Shown here piece by piece: positions 1 to 8,296 of a stretch of 60,650 bases of DNA. Location: contig JAQTOI010000004.1 in the NCBI GenBank assembly GCA_028713415.1, forward strand, positions 1-60,650. Reading direction: 5' to 3'. The notes beneath the pieces were generated by a model that had not been told where the DNA came from, made no database searches, and saw only the letters and a program-made list of their open reading frames with translations. This stretch comes from Candidatus Omnitrophota bacterium (GTDB lineage Bacteria > Omnitrophota > Gorgyraeia > Duberdicusellales > 4484-171). The first letter of the stretch is position 1. The number at the start of each line of letters is the position of its first letter. Position numbers and translations under genes: made by a program.

Positions 1-740
1 GTGTGCGCGCGTATCAATGCCTGAGTTAACGAAGAATCAACCGGAATTATAGATATTTCAGAAAGCGGAATAATAATATCCTTGACCTGGCGCCTTGAGA
101 GTTCAGCCGCGGAATGCACTATTTTTTCTTCGCGAATACCGATAACCCTGGAAGCCCTTGCCTTAGAAGCAATAGCTTTTAACTCATGAATATTCAGTAA
201 ATCGTAGTTGCCTAAAGCGCCGATTTTTTTTGACCCCGTTTCTGTTATCAACTTAACTACTCCTTCGAAGAATGAAACAACCGGAAAAAGTACTCTATAT
301 AAACTCTTCATAATCGGAGATAACTTCAGACAGACCCATTCCCGGTTTTTTAGAGCAAAACTCTTGGGGACAAGTTCTCCGAAAATGATGGTAAAAGCGC
401 TTAAGGGTATAATAAAAAAAATAAGCGACAGAATATCCGCCAAAAGCCGCGATATCCTAAAATGTTGCAGCAAATATGGCGCTAAAATATCAGTGGTGCC
501 TGCGCCACCAACCGCCGCGGCAATAAATCCCACCAATGTGATACAAAGCTGTATGGCCGCAAAAGAAGCCTCTATTTTTTCTTTCATGAATAAGGCATCG
601 TGCGCGCCGCGTTTATTTTCCTGCGCTAGCCCGCGCAGCTTCACGATTGACACAGAAGCCAGAGCCATTTCATAGGCGGCGAACCACGCGTTTAAAACGA
701 GCATGCAAAAAATGATAATAAGCGAATAGGTAAAAACCAT
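1..740 (-). CDS. CNNM/CorC-type DUF21 membrane protein, truncated at the window edge
   Basis: The minus strand reads open from an ATG at 740 to the left edge, giving about 246 residues. The N-terminal half is hydrophobic (about four membrane segments, residues 1-25, 60-80, 95-125) and holds the family signature GELVPKSFAL at residues 121-130, typical of DUF21 (CNNM) proteins. The last visible part (DIIIPLSEISIIPVDSSLTQAL) is the start of a CBS domain. Family members are thought to move Mg2+ or other divalent cations; the older name 'hemolysin' (TlyC/HlyC) is not a reliable function. The CBS pair and CorC_HlyC domain would lie beyond base 1. A plus-strand reading frame over the same bases (208-675) is a shadow. 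Confidence 0.85.
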   Translation of the reverse strand, partial: MVFTYSLIIIFCMLVLNAWFAAYEMALASVSIVKLRGLAQENKRGAHDALFMKEKIEASFAAIQLCITLVGFIAAAVGGAGTTDILAPYLLQHFRISRLLADILSLIFFIIPLSAFTIIFGELVPKSFALKNREWVCLKLSPIMKSLYRVLFPVVSFFEGVVKLITETGSKKIGALGNYDLLNIHELKAIASKARASRVIGIREEKIVHSAAELSRRQVKDIIIPLSEISIIPVDSSLTQALIRAH

Positions 741-847
741 AGGAATTTATATTTTACCATAAATTTCTTCTAAAATGTGTGTTTTTAACCCAAATAATGC
801 GTTAGCATTATTTGTCGGCGCTCTTGTGTAGCCTGCGGGGTTAAGGG

Positions 848-887
848 TCGACTCCAAATTTTCCAATGGAAAATTTGGATAAGTCGA
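848..887. repeat. Hairpin in the gap 741-1158
   Basis: TCGACT at 848-853 pairs with AGTCGA near 882-887, and the inner arms CAAATTTTCC/GGAAAATTTG close the stem. It lies upstream of the DUF21 gene and contains no reading frame. Function unknown; it may be a decayed terminator or a mobile palindrome. Confidence 0.5.
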
Positions 888-896
888 GGTTACCAT

Positions 897-996
897 GGAA
901 AAATGCACCTTAACTTTTTGGTACGCTTGTATTCTTGGATAAGCATTGCAACAGCGATAAGTTATATATCAAGCGTACATCCAAAAGCATTTTTCC
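897..996. repeat. 100-bp long imperfect inverted repeat
   Basis: GGAAAAATGC (897-906) pairs with GCATTTTTCC (987-996), and TTTTGGTACGCTTG (916-929) pairs with CAAGCGTA plus CCAAAA (970-986). The central ~40 bases are unpaired. The gene-free stretch 741-1158 holds this element, the hairpin at 848-887 and the terminator at 1036-1064, and nothing else recognisable. It could be a MITE-like palindrome or a structured RNA; no coding capacity. Confidence 0.5.
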
Positions 997-1035
997 GGTT
1001 GAATTAAAAAATGCATTTTTTAGCTTATTGGCAAT

Positions 1036-1064
1036 AAAAAATCCGCCTAAGGGGGCGGATTTTT
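1036..1064 (-). terminator. Intrinsic terminator after the DUF6515-like gene
   Basis: ATCCGCC and GGCGGAT pair around a short TAAGGG loop, flanked by an A run on one side and a T run on the other, so it can work in both directions. It lies about 95 bases downstream of the minus-strand gene ending at 1159. Confidence 0.75.
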
Positions 1065-1158
1065 CATATAATTATTGCTCTTTTTAAATGGCCGTAAACG
1101 GCCGTTCTTTAGCTTATTCCAACAAGGGCATGGCCTTAAAATCTATAAACGCGATAAA

Positions 1159-1749
1159 TTAGTTTCCGTAGCGAACCCTTAATTCTTCACCGCTTGGTAA
1201 GCTTGAGTAAAACTCTCCCTGCGGCCCCACAAAGCCATTTGCATATCTTACTAACGTAATGGCTGTATAGCCTCCGCTTATCCTGGGAACATTGAGGGTT
1301 ACCGTTTCCCTATCTCCTATTGCCTGTGCTTGTGATGGAACTGCAGCATTAGCTGCAGGCACATACATCACATTCGGTGATACATATTGAGTTACCACGG
1401 GTTGCTGCACCACAACATAGCCGGTGGGACAAGCTTGGTAATAAACATTATCATATTCGTAATAGCGCGTACCTCCTACATAAATAGTCCTGTGCCCACG
1501 CGGCAAGTATGTTACCGTTACTCCTGCTGGCGGTAACACCAGGCCTAAAATGGCTCCAAAAAGTGATGTTCTATAGTACCTGCCTTCATAATAATCGAAT
1601 CTATCGTGCCCGTGCCTGATTTGCTCGTGCCTGCTTCTGCCCCAGTGGTCATCCCGATCACGTGCAAAGGCCACCGTAGAAGCCATACCCATCAAAAGGC
1701 TAACCGCCAAGACTAACGTTACCTTTTTTGAATTATTGATAATACTCAT
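1159..1749 (-). CDS. Secreted DUF6515-like protein
   Basis: 196 residues. Residues 1-29 form a clear signal peptide (basic start, hydrophobic LVLAVSLLMGMAS, cleavage near VAFA-RD). Then come a His/Arg/Asp-rich stretch (31-52), a hydrophobic patch with LPPAGVTVTYLPRG, and the tyrosine-rich motif YYEYDNVYYQ, the pattern found in DUF6515 proteins of Gram-negative envelopes. The C-terminal 60 residues (TLNVPRISGGYTAITLVRYANGF...) look like a small beta domain, perhaps SH3-like. It is probably periplasmic or envelope-attached. The upstream AAAGGGGGGCAA is a good ribosome site. Role unknown. Confidence 0.75.
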   Translation of the reverse strand: MSIINNSKKVTLVLAVSLLMGMASTVAFARDRDDHWGRSRHEQIRHGHDRFDYYEGRYYRTSLFGAILGLVLPPAGVTVTYLPRGHRTIYVGGTRYYEYDNVYYQACPTGYVVVQQPVVTQYVSPNVMYVPAANAAVPSQAQAIGDRETVTLNVPRISGGYTAITLVRYANGFVGPQGEFYSSLPSGEELRVRYGN

Positions 1750-1957
1750 TTGCCCCCCTTTCTAAAACAATTATTTAATTACTTTCAACCTTTTTCAATA
1801 TTTATTGTATACGTTATTTAAAAAATGTCCATGACTGGAAAACACTTTTTATTGACTTTTTTCAACCAAAGAAGCCTTTTAGCAGAGCTACATCGTAATA
1901 ATAATTAATTTAAAATATGATGTGGCGGCTTGCAAGCGGAGTGGGAAGATGGAAGCC

Positions 1958-2710
1958 TTAATTGTCGCGCGATATTTCCCTGCAAAACCTGGCTATGAAA
2001 AATAAAATACAACCAACGATAAGGTATTTTGTAAAATTATGCAAAATCCGTAATAGGTAATTATTCTTTTTAAGGATTTTAAATTCTTTGACAAAAACAA
2101 TTTCGCAGCCATTGTCTTTCCGCGTTGTGCTTGAACAGCGCTCAGAATTACCCCAATCCTTATGTTTATAATTAACCAAATATCCCTTCATATATATCTG
2201 GTCGCCCTTTTGGACGCTCATGATTTCCCTGTCAATACTTTCGTTCTGTGCCAAAATATGGTTATTTGACAGGCAACTATCGCAATAATCTGAAAAAGTT
2301 TCCGGAGCGTAACCTGGCGCAAATTCCGGATAGCAAGTCCAGGAGCCGTTAGTGAATTTCATTTTCTTATAAATCTGCGTTTCTATATTCTTTCCCCAGA
2401 TAACACATATATCCGCGGTATTAATATAATCTTTCCAGTCTTCGTGCTCATAATCCCAAAATACTTTGCTATGATGATACGAAACAACCAGGCCGTATAG
2501 CTCATATGTATAAATAGGTGTAATGCTGTAATTTATACCTTTAACTTTTACGGTAAAAGGGGGCACGGAAGCCTCAACCTGAATAGGTTCTTGATATAAT
2601 TTTTTAAGTATCTCGCGCTTATCGGGAAGCCTGTCTTTCAATAAGGCTGTCAAAACGAAGATAATTACGCTTATGTAAAGTGTAGCCCTTACCCTTTCAT
2701 TTAGTTCCAT
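1958..2710 (-). CDS. Hypothetical two-span membrane protein
   Basis: 250 residues with one membrane segment at each end (about residues 10-24 and 225-242). The ~200-residue loop between them would face one side of the membrane. The loop is rich in Tyr, Trp and Cys (for example CYPEFAPGYAPETFSDYCDSC) and ends in a stretch with paired cysteines, suggesting a periplasmic, disulphide-bearing domain. I do not recognise the family. It starts at an ATG 160 bases downstream of the PP-loop gene and may be cotranscribed with it. Confidence 0.65.
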   Translation of the reverse strand: MELNERVRATLYISVIIFVLTALLKDRLPDKREILKKLYQEPIQVEASVPPFTVKVKGINYSITPIYTYELYGLVVSYHHSKVFWDYEHEDWKDYINTADICVIWGKNIETQIYKKMKFTNGSWTCYPEFAPGYAPETFSDYCDSCLSNNHILAQNESIDREIMSVQKGDQIYMKGYLVNYKHKDWGNSERCSSTTRKDNGCEIVFVKEFKILKKNNYLLRILHNFTKYLIVGCILFFIARFCREISRDN

Positions 2711-2770
2711 TTATGCTGAATATTTAGGAGCCATCTTAAAAAATTAATTAAAATCGTAAGCCAATTTGTC

Positions 2771-2833
2771 CGCAAGGCACCTCATTGGGTTAGCCCCTTT
2801 CTGACAGGAATTACGCTTCGGTTAAACCTTGCG
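2771..2833. other. 63-bp element closed by a 7-bp stem
   Basis: CGCAAGG at 2771 pairs with CCTTGCG at 2827, enclosing about 50 bases with a small internal GGG-TTA-GCCC hairpin. It lies in the leader of the membrane protein gene that starts at 2710. I could not match it to a known riboswitch class; it may be a terminator without a T run or a palindrome. Confidence 0.3.
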
Positions 2834-2870
2834 AGTGAATTTTCTAATCCGTAAGATTTCTATCTATTTT

Positions 2871-3914
2871 TTAGTATTTAAAAGATTTTATTTTTATGGC
2901 TTCTGCCAATTCATTTCGGGAAATATTTAGCTTGCCGAGGATTATATCCGTTATTTCCGGCTCTTCTTTAGGGTTTTCAGCGTTTAGCATTGCAAGAGCC
3001 TGTTCTCTCGATAACTCACCCATTCTGATTAAATTACTCAATTGGCAAACTCTTCTTGAATATCCAAACCTCTGTTCTCTGATGTAATTGCTAAATCGCT
3101 CTGCCACGCAATCAATATGCTTATGATTCAAGCAACGGCCTTTATCGCAATCGCCGGCTCGCCAGTCTAATTCTTCACTGATAATATTTACAATCTCCTC
3201 TTCGCCTGGTTTTTTAATATAGTATAGCGGAGATATAATTCTTCCAATTCCGCGAAATTTTTTATAGGCTTTAATTAATTTATCTTTATTGTAATAGCCT
3301 ATGAAGCTTCTGAAATCGGATTCGGTAATACCTCCAGAATCTGATAAGATGGTTTTAAACCTGTCAATGTTATAGATATCTTCAGGGGTATATGAGTTAC
3401 GCTCCACTAAAGAATCGCCCCTTAGAATTAACGGTATATTCCAGTCTGCGGCAATTTTACAATAACTATTTTTTAGCCCTATTCCGCAGACCGAACATAA
3501 TTCTCCGGAAACCAATAACACAGCTTTGTATAACTTCATCAGCAAAGCCTGGTTAGGCCTGTAAAATATGTGGTCCACGTTCAATTTCTTTACTGCCGAA
3601 TCGATATTCTGCAATGCAACATTGCTCAAAAAACCGTTGTCAAAAGTGTATGACAATATATTTAAACTATATTTTTTCTTTGCCAGATAAAGGATATAAG
3701 TGCTGTCTTTACCGCCGCTCAAAGGAACTAACGCATCATATTGGCAATTCTGTTTTTCTGCTTTCTCAAAATATTTTACTAATGTATCTTCCCCCATGGG
3801 GGTAAAAGGTGTATATTTATTGCAGTAATTGCAAACTCCTTTTTCATCAAAAAGTATTTTCAGATAGCTTTCAGGTAATATGCACTTTACGCACCTTCTC
3901 ATATCGTTATTCAT
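2871..3914 (-). CDS. PP-loop ATPase, WbpG-like sugar amidotransferase family
   Basis: 347 residues. The N-terminus has paired cysteines (RRCVKCILPES and GVCNYCNKY), followed by the PP-loop SGGKDSTYIL near residue 68, which binds ATP and adenylates a substrate. A further CSVCG motif lies near residue 140. This layout fits the N-acetyl sugar amidotransferase (WbpG/PseA-like) group, which uses ammonia from a glutaminase partner to make acetamidino sugars of surface polysaccharides. No HisH-like partner or sugar genes are adjacent, so the substrate is uncertain. It is transcribed from the repeated promoter cassette just upstream. It could instead act in tRNA thiolation, but the Cys spacing fits WbpG better. 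Confidence 0.7.
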   Translation of the reverse strand: MNNDMRRCVKCILPESYLKILFDEKGVCNYCNKYTPFTPMGEDTLVKYFEKAEKQNCQYDALVPLSGGKDSTYILYLAKKKYSLNILSYTFDNGFLSNVALQNIDSAVKKLNVDHIFYRPNQALLMKLYKAVLLVSGELCSVCGIGLKNSYCKIAADWNIPLILRGDSLVERNSYTPEDIYNIDRFKTILSDSGGITESDFRSFIGYYNKDKLIKAYKKFRGIGRIISPLYYIKKPGEEEIVNIISEELDWRAGDCDKGRCLNHKHIDCVAERFSNYIREQRFGYSRRVCQLSNLIRMGELSREQALAMLNAENPKEEPEITDIILGKLNISRNELAEAIKIKSFKY

Positions 3915-3952
3915 TTATTATAATATCGCTCCTAAACAAAACCCTTTGCAAT

Positions 3953-3980
3953 ATATTATCATAGGGGGTTATAAAGTCAA
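3953..3980 (-). promoter_or_regulatory. Promoter cassette, copy 1
   Basis: On the minus strand TTGACT (3975-3980), a 16-base spacer and TAATAT (3953-3958) lie 39 bases before the PP-loop gene. The same block, with TTTTTGACTTTATAACCC around the -35, recurs at three other genes. The cassette here spans about 3950-4152 because ~110 bases of palindromic sequence interrupt its upstream half; the outer part (GATGTCGGAAGAAGCGGGA) is at 4132-4150. Confidence 0.7.
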
Positions 3981-4193
3981 AAACTCCGCGGGTTGACTGC
4001 CTCGCCGGCAAGGTGGGGACTAATTACCGGGAATTTACCCGGAAGGTAAATTCCTCGGCGCCTGGTTGGACGAGTTTTGTAACCCGGCCACCTTAATTTA
4101 ATTATTAAGGAAGGCTTCGCTTGCGAAGGGTTGATGTCGGAAGAAGCGGGAAAACTATTTATGAACAGAAAACAGCTAGGTACAAAAATATAG

Positions 4194-4736
4194 CTAAAAA
4201 TGTCTCCTTAAAACCCTTCTCTCCAATTCATCTACCTTCCTTTTTAATTCCAGTATAACGTGTTCTCGCCCCGCTATTTCCCTCTGTAATGTTTCTAATC
4301 GTCTTATCTCTTCATGGAGCCCATCCAATATCTTTTTAGATTCAGTGATATCTTCAATGGCCAGGAGAATTATGTTTGGTTTTCCTGATGCTCTGAGGAT
4401 TTGCCTGGCGTTTAGAAGCATTGTGCGTGTGCCAAGGCCAATAAAATCATGTTCAATTTCAAAATTATCAAAACTGGTACTTTTTGGAAGGATGTTCTCC
4501 AGTAACTCTCTTAAGCTTGGAATATCCCATTGGCGGTTTCCTAGGTCATAGATAAGCTGCCCGATAGTCGCCTCAGGTTTTACCTTGAAGATATCGTAAA
4601 AAGAACGATTAACTGAGATTATCTTTAAATCTCCATCCAGAACCACTAAGGGCTCACGCACAGCGTTAATGATACACTCCGCATATTCGCGAGCATCCTG
4701 GATTTCCTGCCCTGTATTTTTTTCTTCATTTTCCAT
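4194..4736 (-). CDS. Stand-alone PAS domain protein
   Basis: 180 residues. Residues 17-130 form a PAS fold (AVREPLVVLDGDLKIISVNRSFYDIF ... ILLAIEDITESK), followed by a coiled coil (about 133-180) that ends without any histidine kinase, GGDEF or methyltransferase domain. The PAS part resembles those in front of sensor kinases, and the core contains PSLRELLENILPKSTSFDNFE, as in PAS domains that bind small ligands or haem. It probably passes a signal by dimerising with another protein. The CBS gene is upstream on the same strand. Confidence 0.75.
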   Translation of the reverse strand: MENEEKNTGQEIQDAREYAECIINAVREPLVVLDGDLKIISVNRSFYDIFKVKPEATIGQLIYDLGNRQWDIPSLRELLENILPKSTSFDNFEIEHDFIGLGTRTMLLNARQILRASGKPNIILLAIEDITESKKILDGLHEEIRRLETLQREIAGREHVILELKRKVDELERRVLRRHF

Positions 4737-4818
4737 AGTTTCACCACCTATTATGACGTAATTTATTTTTTATAATACCGCTACTCCTTTACTTTGGGGC
4801 GAGATCCTTATTTCTGAA

Positions 4819-5271
4819 TTAGATTTTTTCTTTTGCGATAGCACGAACAATATCTTTCTTTGTAATCACGCCTACTAACTTATTTTTATCTACCACAGGT
4901 AAATAATAAATCTCTTTTTCAATCATTAAAGTAGCAACGTCCTCTATCTCTATGTTAGGATAAATAGTAACTACATCCTTTTCCATGATGCTGGATACTT
5001 TGCTTGCCGTAATCTTTTTTATTTCCTCATTGTACCTATTAGTTCCCAAAGTGAGAAACCCAAGAGAAAGATTGATAAAGGTTGGCAGATGTACTTTTTT
5101 ATCCTGAAAAATCACGCCTTCTTCCTTCACAACTCCCAATAATTTTCCCCTCTTATCTACTACCGGGGCACCGCTTATGTTTTTCTTCATAAATAATTCT
5201 GCCAATTTATGGATGTCCATTTCAGGGCTAACCGTAATAACATTTTTTGTCATTATATCTTTTATCAACAT
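4819..5271 (-). CDS. Tandem CBS-domain protein
   Basis: 150 residues, made of two CBS motifs (MTKNVITVSPEMDI...GVVKEEGVI at about 7-55 and MEKDVVTIYPNIEIEDVA...GVITKKDIVRAI at about 97-146). CBS pairs bind adenosyl ligands such as AMP, ATP or SAM. No effector domain is attached. A strong ribosome site (GGAGGG) precedes the ATG. Partner unknown; the adjacent PAS protein is a candidate. Confidence 0.85.
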   Translation of the reverse strand: MLIKDIMTKNVITVSPEMDIHKLAELFMKKNISGAPVVDKRGKLLGVVKEEGVIFQDKKVHLPTFINLSLGFLTLGTNRYNEEIKKITASKVSSIMEKDVVTIYPNIEIEDVATLMIEKEIYYLPVVDKNKLVGVITKKDIVRAIAKEKI

Positions 5272-5436
5272 AAACCCTCCGTATATTGTAAATATATCAT
5301 TTCCATTTTAAAATCGTAGAAACCAAAAAAACCTTTGTCCGCCTAGCCGCCCGCCTCGCGGCGAGGCCACGGGAGCTATTGGCGGGGCGCAACTGGTATA
5401 TGTCGCAAAGAGGCGGAGAAACTGCCTAATAATCCA

Positions 5437-5850
5437 TTATTCGCCGTATATAGCCGCGATTATCAGGCCTTTGATTGGCATTTCAATCAAGCCTAAAATA
5501 GTCCAGTAAATGACAACACCGGTAGCAACTGTCATAAAAGAATAAGTTGAAAACATTCCGGGCAGCATGCCAATGGCCCATGCACATAATCCGAAAACGA
5601 GGCCTTTGACGAATTTATTTTTTCCAGGGATACCTTTGCGAAACAACGCATAAACGACTACAAGAACTATATTGAGCAGCAAACCTACTATGTAAAATGA
5701 TAAACCGGGTGGGCCATCCATCGGCTTCCAAACATTTGTCGGCTCAAGTTTATACACCCAATTAAATAACCATCCGCAGGTAAGCCCTCCAAAAATCGCA
5801 CCAAATAATGAAATTGCCACCGCAGCAATAAGCATTCTTCCTATCTTCAT
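5437..5850 (-). CDS. Small four-span membrane protein
   Basis: 137 residues with four hydrophobic segments (about 5-27, 50-67, 83-100, 110-130) and many small residues. The first helix is followed by the short acidic/aromatic loop WVYKLEPTNVWKPMD. I do not recognise a specific family. GAGGTGCATT precedes the ATG. It has its own copy of the promoter cassette. Confidence 0.65.
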   Translation of the reverse strand: MKIGRMLIAAVAISLFGAIFGGLTCGWLFNWVYKLEPTNVWKPMDGPPGLSFYIVGLLLNIVLVVVYALFRKGIPGKNKFVKGLVFGLCAWAIGMLPGMFSTYSFMTVATGVVIYWTILGLIEMPIKGLIIAAIYGE

Positions 5851-5899
5851 AATGCACCTCCATTTTTATTATTTTACCCCAAAGAAAAACCTCTGAATT

Positions 5900-5927
5900 A
5901 TAGTATCACAAAGAGTTATAAAGTCAA
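5900..5927 (-). promoter_or_regulatory. Promoter cassette, copy 2
   Basis: TTGACT (5922-5927), 16-base spacer, TACTAT (5900-5905), 50 bases before the gene starting at 5850. The cassette spans about 5897-5984 and keeps the outer block GATGTCAGAAGAGGCGGG. Confidence 0.7.
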
Positions 5928-6021
5928 AAATTCCCCGCATTGGACGACTTTTGTAAATTTTTGATGTCAGAAGAGGCGGGAAAGGACGCAATGCATTATC
6001 TGTTCTATCGCTAAAATAAGT

Positions 6022-7533
6022 CTATTTTTCCCTGCCTGATGCTTTTTTAAGGTCTTTAAGAAACTTAAGATCAACTTTATATCCTAAGCTTTCAGCTTTT
6101 TGCACATCTCTCAAGGCTCTAGAATAGTCTTTATTGATAAAATATCCATACCCTCGCATATTATAGGCATCGGCAAAGTTGGGATTAAGTTCTATTGCTT
6201 TGCTATAATCTGACATAGCTTGACTAAGATTATCTTTGTGATGATAAGCAAATCCTCGGTTATAGTAAGCCTTAGCATAGTTAGGGTTGGTTTCTATTGC
6301 TTTATTAAAACACAATATTGCTTGGTCAAGGTTGCCTTCTTTGCCATAAATAATCCCTCGGTTTATTTGGGCATCAACATCATTAGGGTTGATCTGTATT
6401 GCCTTGCCATAATCTAACATAGCTTGGTTAAAGTTATTTTTATTATCATAGGCAAGGCCTCGGTTATAGTAAGCCTGGGCAATGTTAGGATTGAGTTCTA
6501 TAGCTTTGTTACAATAAACAATAGCTTGGTCGGGGTAGCCATTATCTTCTATATAAATTTTAGCATAGTTGGTATATATGACAGGTGTAATAACATAATC
6601 ATCAGTTATGTGGATATTGAAATAAAGAATAGTATTTAGTATTTCTTTTAGCGAATTTGGCCTTATTCCTCTTCGCCATTGTTCTTGAATTTCGTGCACT
6701 TTTTTAGGGCTGATACGGTATTCTTCTTTTAATACATAGTGCTTGCCCTCAAGTTTATAGTATTGGTTGATATCAACATTTTCAAACACCGTATTAAAAA
6801 AATCCAGAAAAAGGACTTGTCGGTTGTCTAGGGGAATATAATTAAAAGCATGAGTAGTGGCAAAAACGGCCTTCACATTAAAATCTAACAGATACAGAGC
6901 GATGGACCCTAGCTGAGAAACTGCAGTACAGGAAACAAGAATGCCTTTTAATTCATTTTTTTTATCTGCGCTTATAGGGCTGATATCAATTACCTGAAAT
7001 ATATCTTCAGTGCTGATACTAGTAACCAATAGCTTAATCAATGGGTGAGGAGATTGGATGTTAAGACAACCTTCTTTTTCGATTAATTTACCCATCTCTG
7101 AAACAAATTGTCTAAGTTGCTCTGGGTGTAATTTTACCTGGGCTGCTTCCTGCTTAAGCCGAGGGAAATCTATTTTAGTTAAAAAAACAATGAGTTCTCG
7201 TTCTATGTCAGGCCAGCTTTGTTCAGGATAACCTAAATGTTCGAGGAGCGCATTAATTTTTTCTGTATTTATACCGCTTGAAGATAAATCGATAGAAGCG
7301 GTTTGAGGCAAAAGTATTTCTTCATTTTTCTTGCTTTGAAGAACCCCGTCAATACTTTCAATCTCATCAAGATAATAGGTTATAGGGATACCCGCTATAT
7401 CCACTTTTACGTAGCTATCTGTTTTTTCAATTATTTTTGCCTCTACAATCTTAACACTTTTTAGTTTTATGGTTTCAGAGAAACAGGGAAGGATAAAACT
7501 AAGAGAGACAATAAGCAATAGAAGTTTTTTCAT
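6022..7533 (-). CDS. Exported TPR protein
   Basis: 503 residues. A signal peptide (KKLLLLIVSLSFILPCFS) is followed by a ~30-residue beta element (IKLKSVKIVEAKIIEKTDSY...YYLDEIESIDG) also found at the start of the gene at 22704-23429. A middle region of about 250 residues has no recognised domain. From residue ~315 on there are at least five TPR units (AYYNRGLAYDNKNNFNQAM and similar), ending in the element LGYKVDLKFLKDLKKASG, again shared with the paralogue. TPR proteins scaffold complexes, here outside the inner membrane. The promoter cassette lies so close that the transcript would have almost no leader. Confidence 0.8.
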   Translation of the reverse strand: MKKLLLLIVSLSFILPCFSETIKLKSVKIVEAKIIEKTDSYVKVDIAGIPITYYLDEIESIDGVLQSKKNEEILLPQTASIDLSSSGINTEKINALLEHLGYPEQSWPDIERELIVFLTKIDFPRLKQEAAQVKLHPEQLRQFVSEMGKLIEKEGCLNIQSPHPLIKLLVTSISTEDIFQVIDISPISADKKNELKGILVSCTAVSQLGSIALYLLDFNVKAVFATTHAFNYIPLDNRQVLFLDFFNTVFENVDINQYYKLEGKHYVLKEEYRISPKKVHEIQEQWRRGIRPNSLKEILNTILYFNIHITDDYVITPVIYTNYAKIYIEDNGYPDQAIVYCNKAIELNPNIAQAYYNRGLAYDNKNNFNQAMLDYGKAIQINPNDVDAQINRGIIYGKEGNLDQAILCFNKAIETNPNYAKAYYNRGFAYHHKDNLSQAMSDYSKAIELNPNFADAYNMRGYGYFINKDYSRALRDVQKAESLGYKVDLKFLKDLKKASGREK

Positions 7534-7542
7534 ATATTGGAT

Positions 7543-7570
7543 ATATTATCACAGAGGGTTATAAAGTCAA
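7543..7570 (-). promoter_or_regulatory. Promoter cassette, copy 3 (almost leaderless)
   Basis: TTGACT (7565-7570), 16-base spacer, TAATAT (7543-7548). Only nine bases separate the -10 box from the ATG at 7533, so transcription would start two or three bases before the start codon. Cassette about 7541-7626. Confidence 0.65.
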
Positions 7571-7649
7571 AAATTCCCCGTATTGGACGAATTTCGCAAC
7601 TTTTTGATGTCGGAAGAGGCGGGAAAAATATGCAAGGAACTGGTTATGA

Positions 7650-8063
7650 TTACTTAAACTGCTCCTTTACTTTGGGACGAGTAAAAAAATATAACAATGA
7701 AACTCCAAATGCAATACGAATCATCTCAAAGACTGGAGCTAATGACAATTTCGGATTTACATAACCTTTAAAATGTGTCAAATATGTAAACTGACTATAA
7801 GGTATTATAATAACAAATAGCGGCACAATCACAAAAATAGTCAATTTCCTCGCCCAAGATTTTTGTTTTTTTAATCCAATTCCACCACTAATAAAAATCA
7901 CTCCATACAAGAGCTCCCAAGGTAGGCTCGATGGAAATTTATTATAACCGCTATAGGCTCCACAAACTAAATAGTTTAATACTGCCAATAGGAATGTCGC
8001 TGTTCCCCATGTAATAAGTAAAATTCCAAAAATTTTTATTCCCTTTGATTGATTATTCTCCAT
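7650..8063 (-). CDS. Four-span membrane protein, unknown family
   Basis: 137 residues from the ATG at 8063; the longer frame would need a TTG start. Four hydrophobic segments (about 8-30, 47-63, 72-92, 105-125 of the ATG form), including the motif WELLYGVIFISGGIGL. I do not recognise it. Its 3' end encodes RPKVKEQFK; a 20-base stretch with nearly the same sequence also occurs at 4783-4802 after the CBS gene. Confidence 0.6.
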   Translation of the reverse strand: MENNQSKGIKIFGILLITWGTATFLLAVLNYLVCGAYSGYNKFPSSLPWELLYGVIFISGGIGLKKQKSWARKLTIFVIVPLFVIIIPYSQFTYLTHFKGYVNPKLSLAPVFEMIRIAFGVSLLYFFTRPKVKEQFK

Positions 8064-8114
8064 ACCGCCATTTTTCTTCTTTATTCGAATCAAAAATCAA
8101 GCACCCTCTACAAT

Positions 8115-8142
8115 ATATTATCACAGAGGGTTGGAAAGTCAA
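8115..8142 (-). promoter_or_regulatory. Promoter cassette, copy 4
   Basis: TTGACT (8137-8142), 16-base spacer, TAATAT (8115-8120), 51 bases before the ATG at 8063. Only the promoter half of the cassette is kept (about 8113-8150). Confidence 0.7.
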
Positions 8143-8230
8143 AAACTCCGTAACGATGGGCTCTCTCCCGCCTCGTCTAAATATGGGGTAAATTTACGAA
8201 GGAAATTTACCCCAAACTCGACGGGATTCT

Positions 8231-8251
8231 CGCCCTACCCGGGGAGTTTTG
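8231..8251 (+). repeat. Inverted copy of the tRNA-Asn 3' end
   Basis: These 21 bases are the exact reverse complement of 8291-8311, which is the acceptor/T-arm end of tRNA-Asn plus GTTTTGC downstream of it. The two arms flank the tRNA terminator. It suggests duplication of the tRNA end during rearrangement. Confidence 0.8.
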
Positions 8252-8252
8252 C

Positions 8253-8286
8253 AAAAAAAATACCCCCCATCGAATGATGGAGGGTA
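8253..8286 (-). terminator. Terminator of tRNA-Asn
   Basis: On the minus strand TACCCTCCATC pairs with GATGGGGGGTA around a short loop and is followed by eight T residues. Confidence 0.85.
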
Positions 8287-8296
8287 TAAAGCAAAA

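Noticed and set aside
208-675. 155-codon plus-strand frame
   Set aside because: It is antisense to the DUF21/CNNM gene, which has recognisable motifs.
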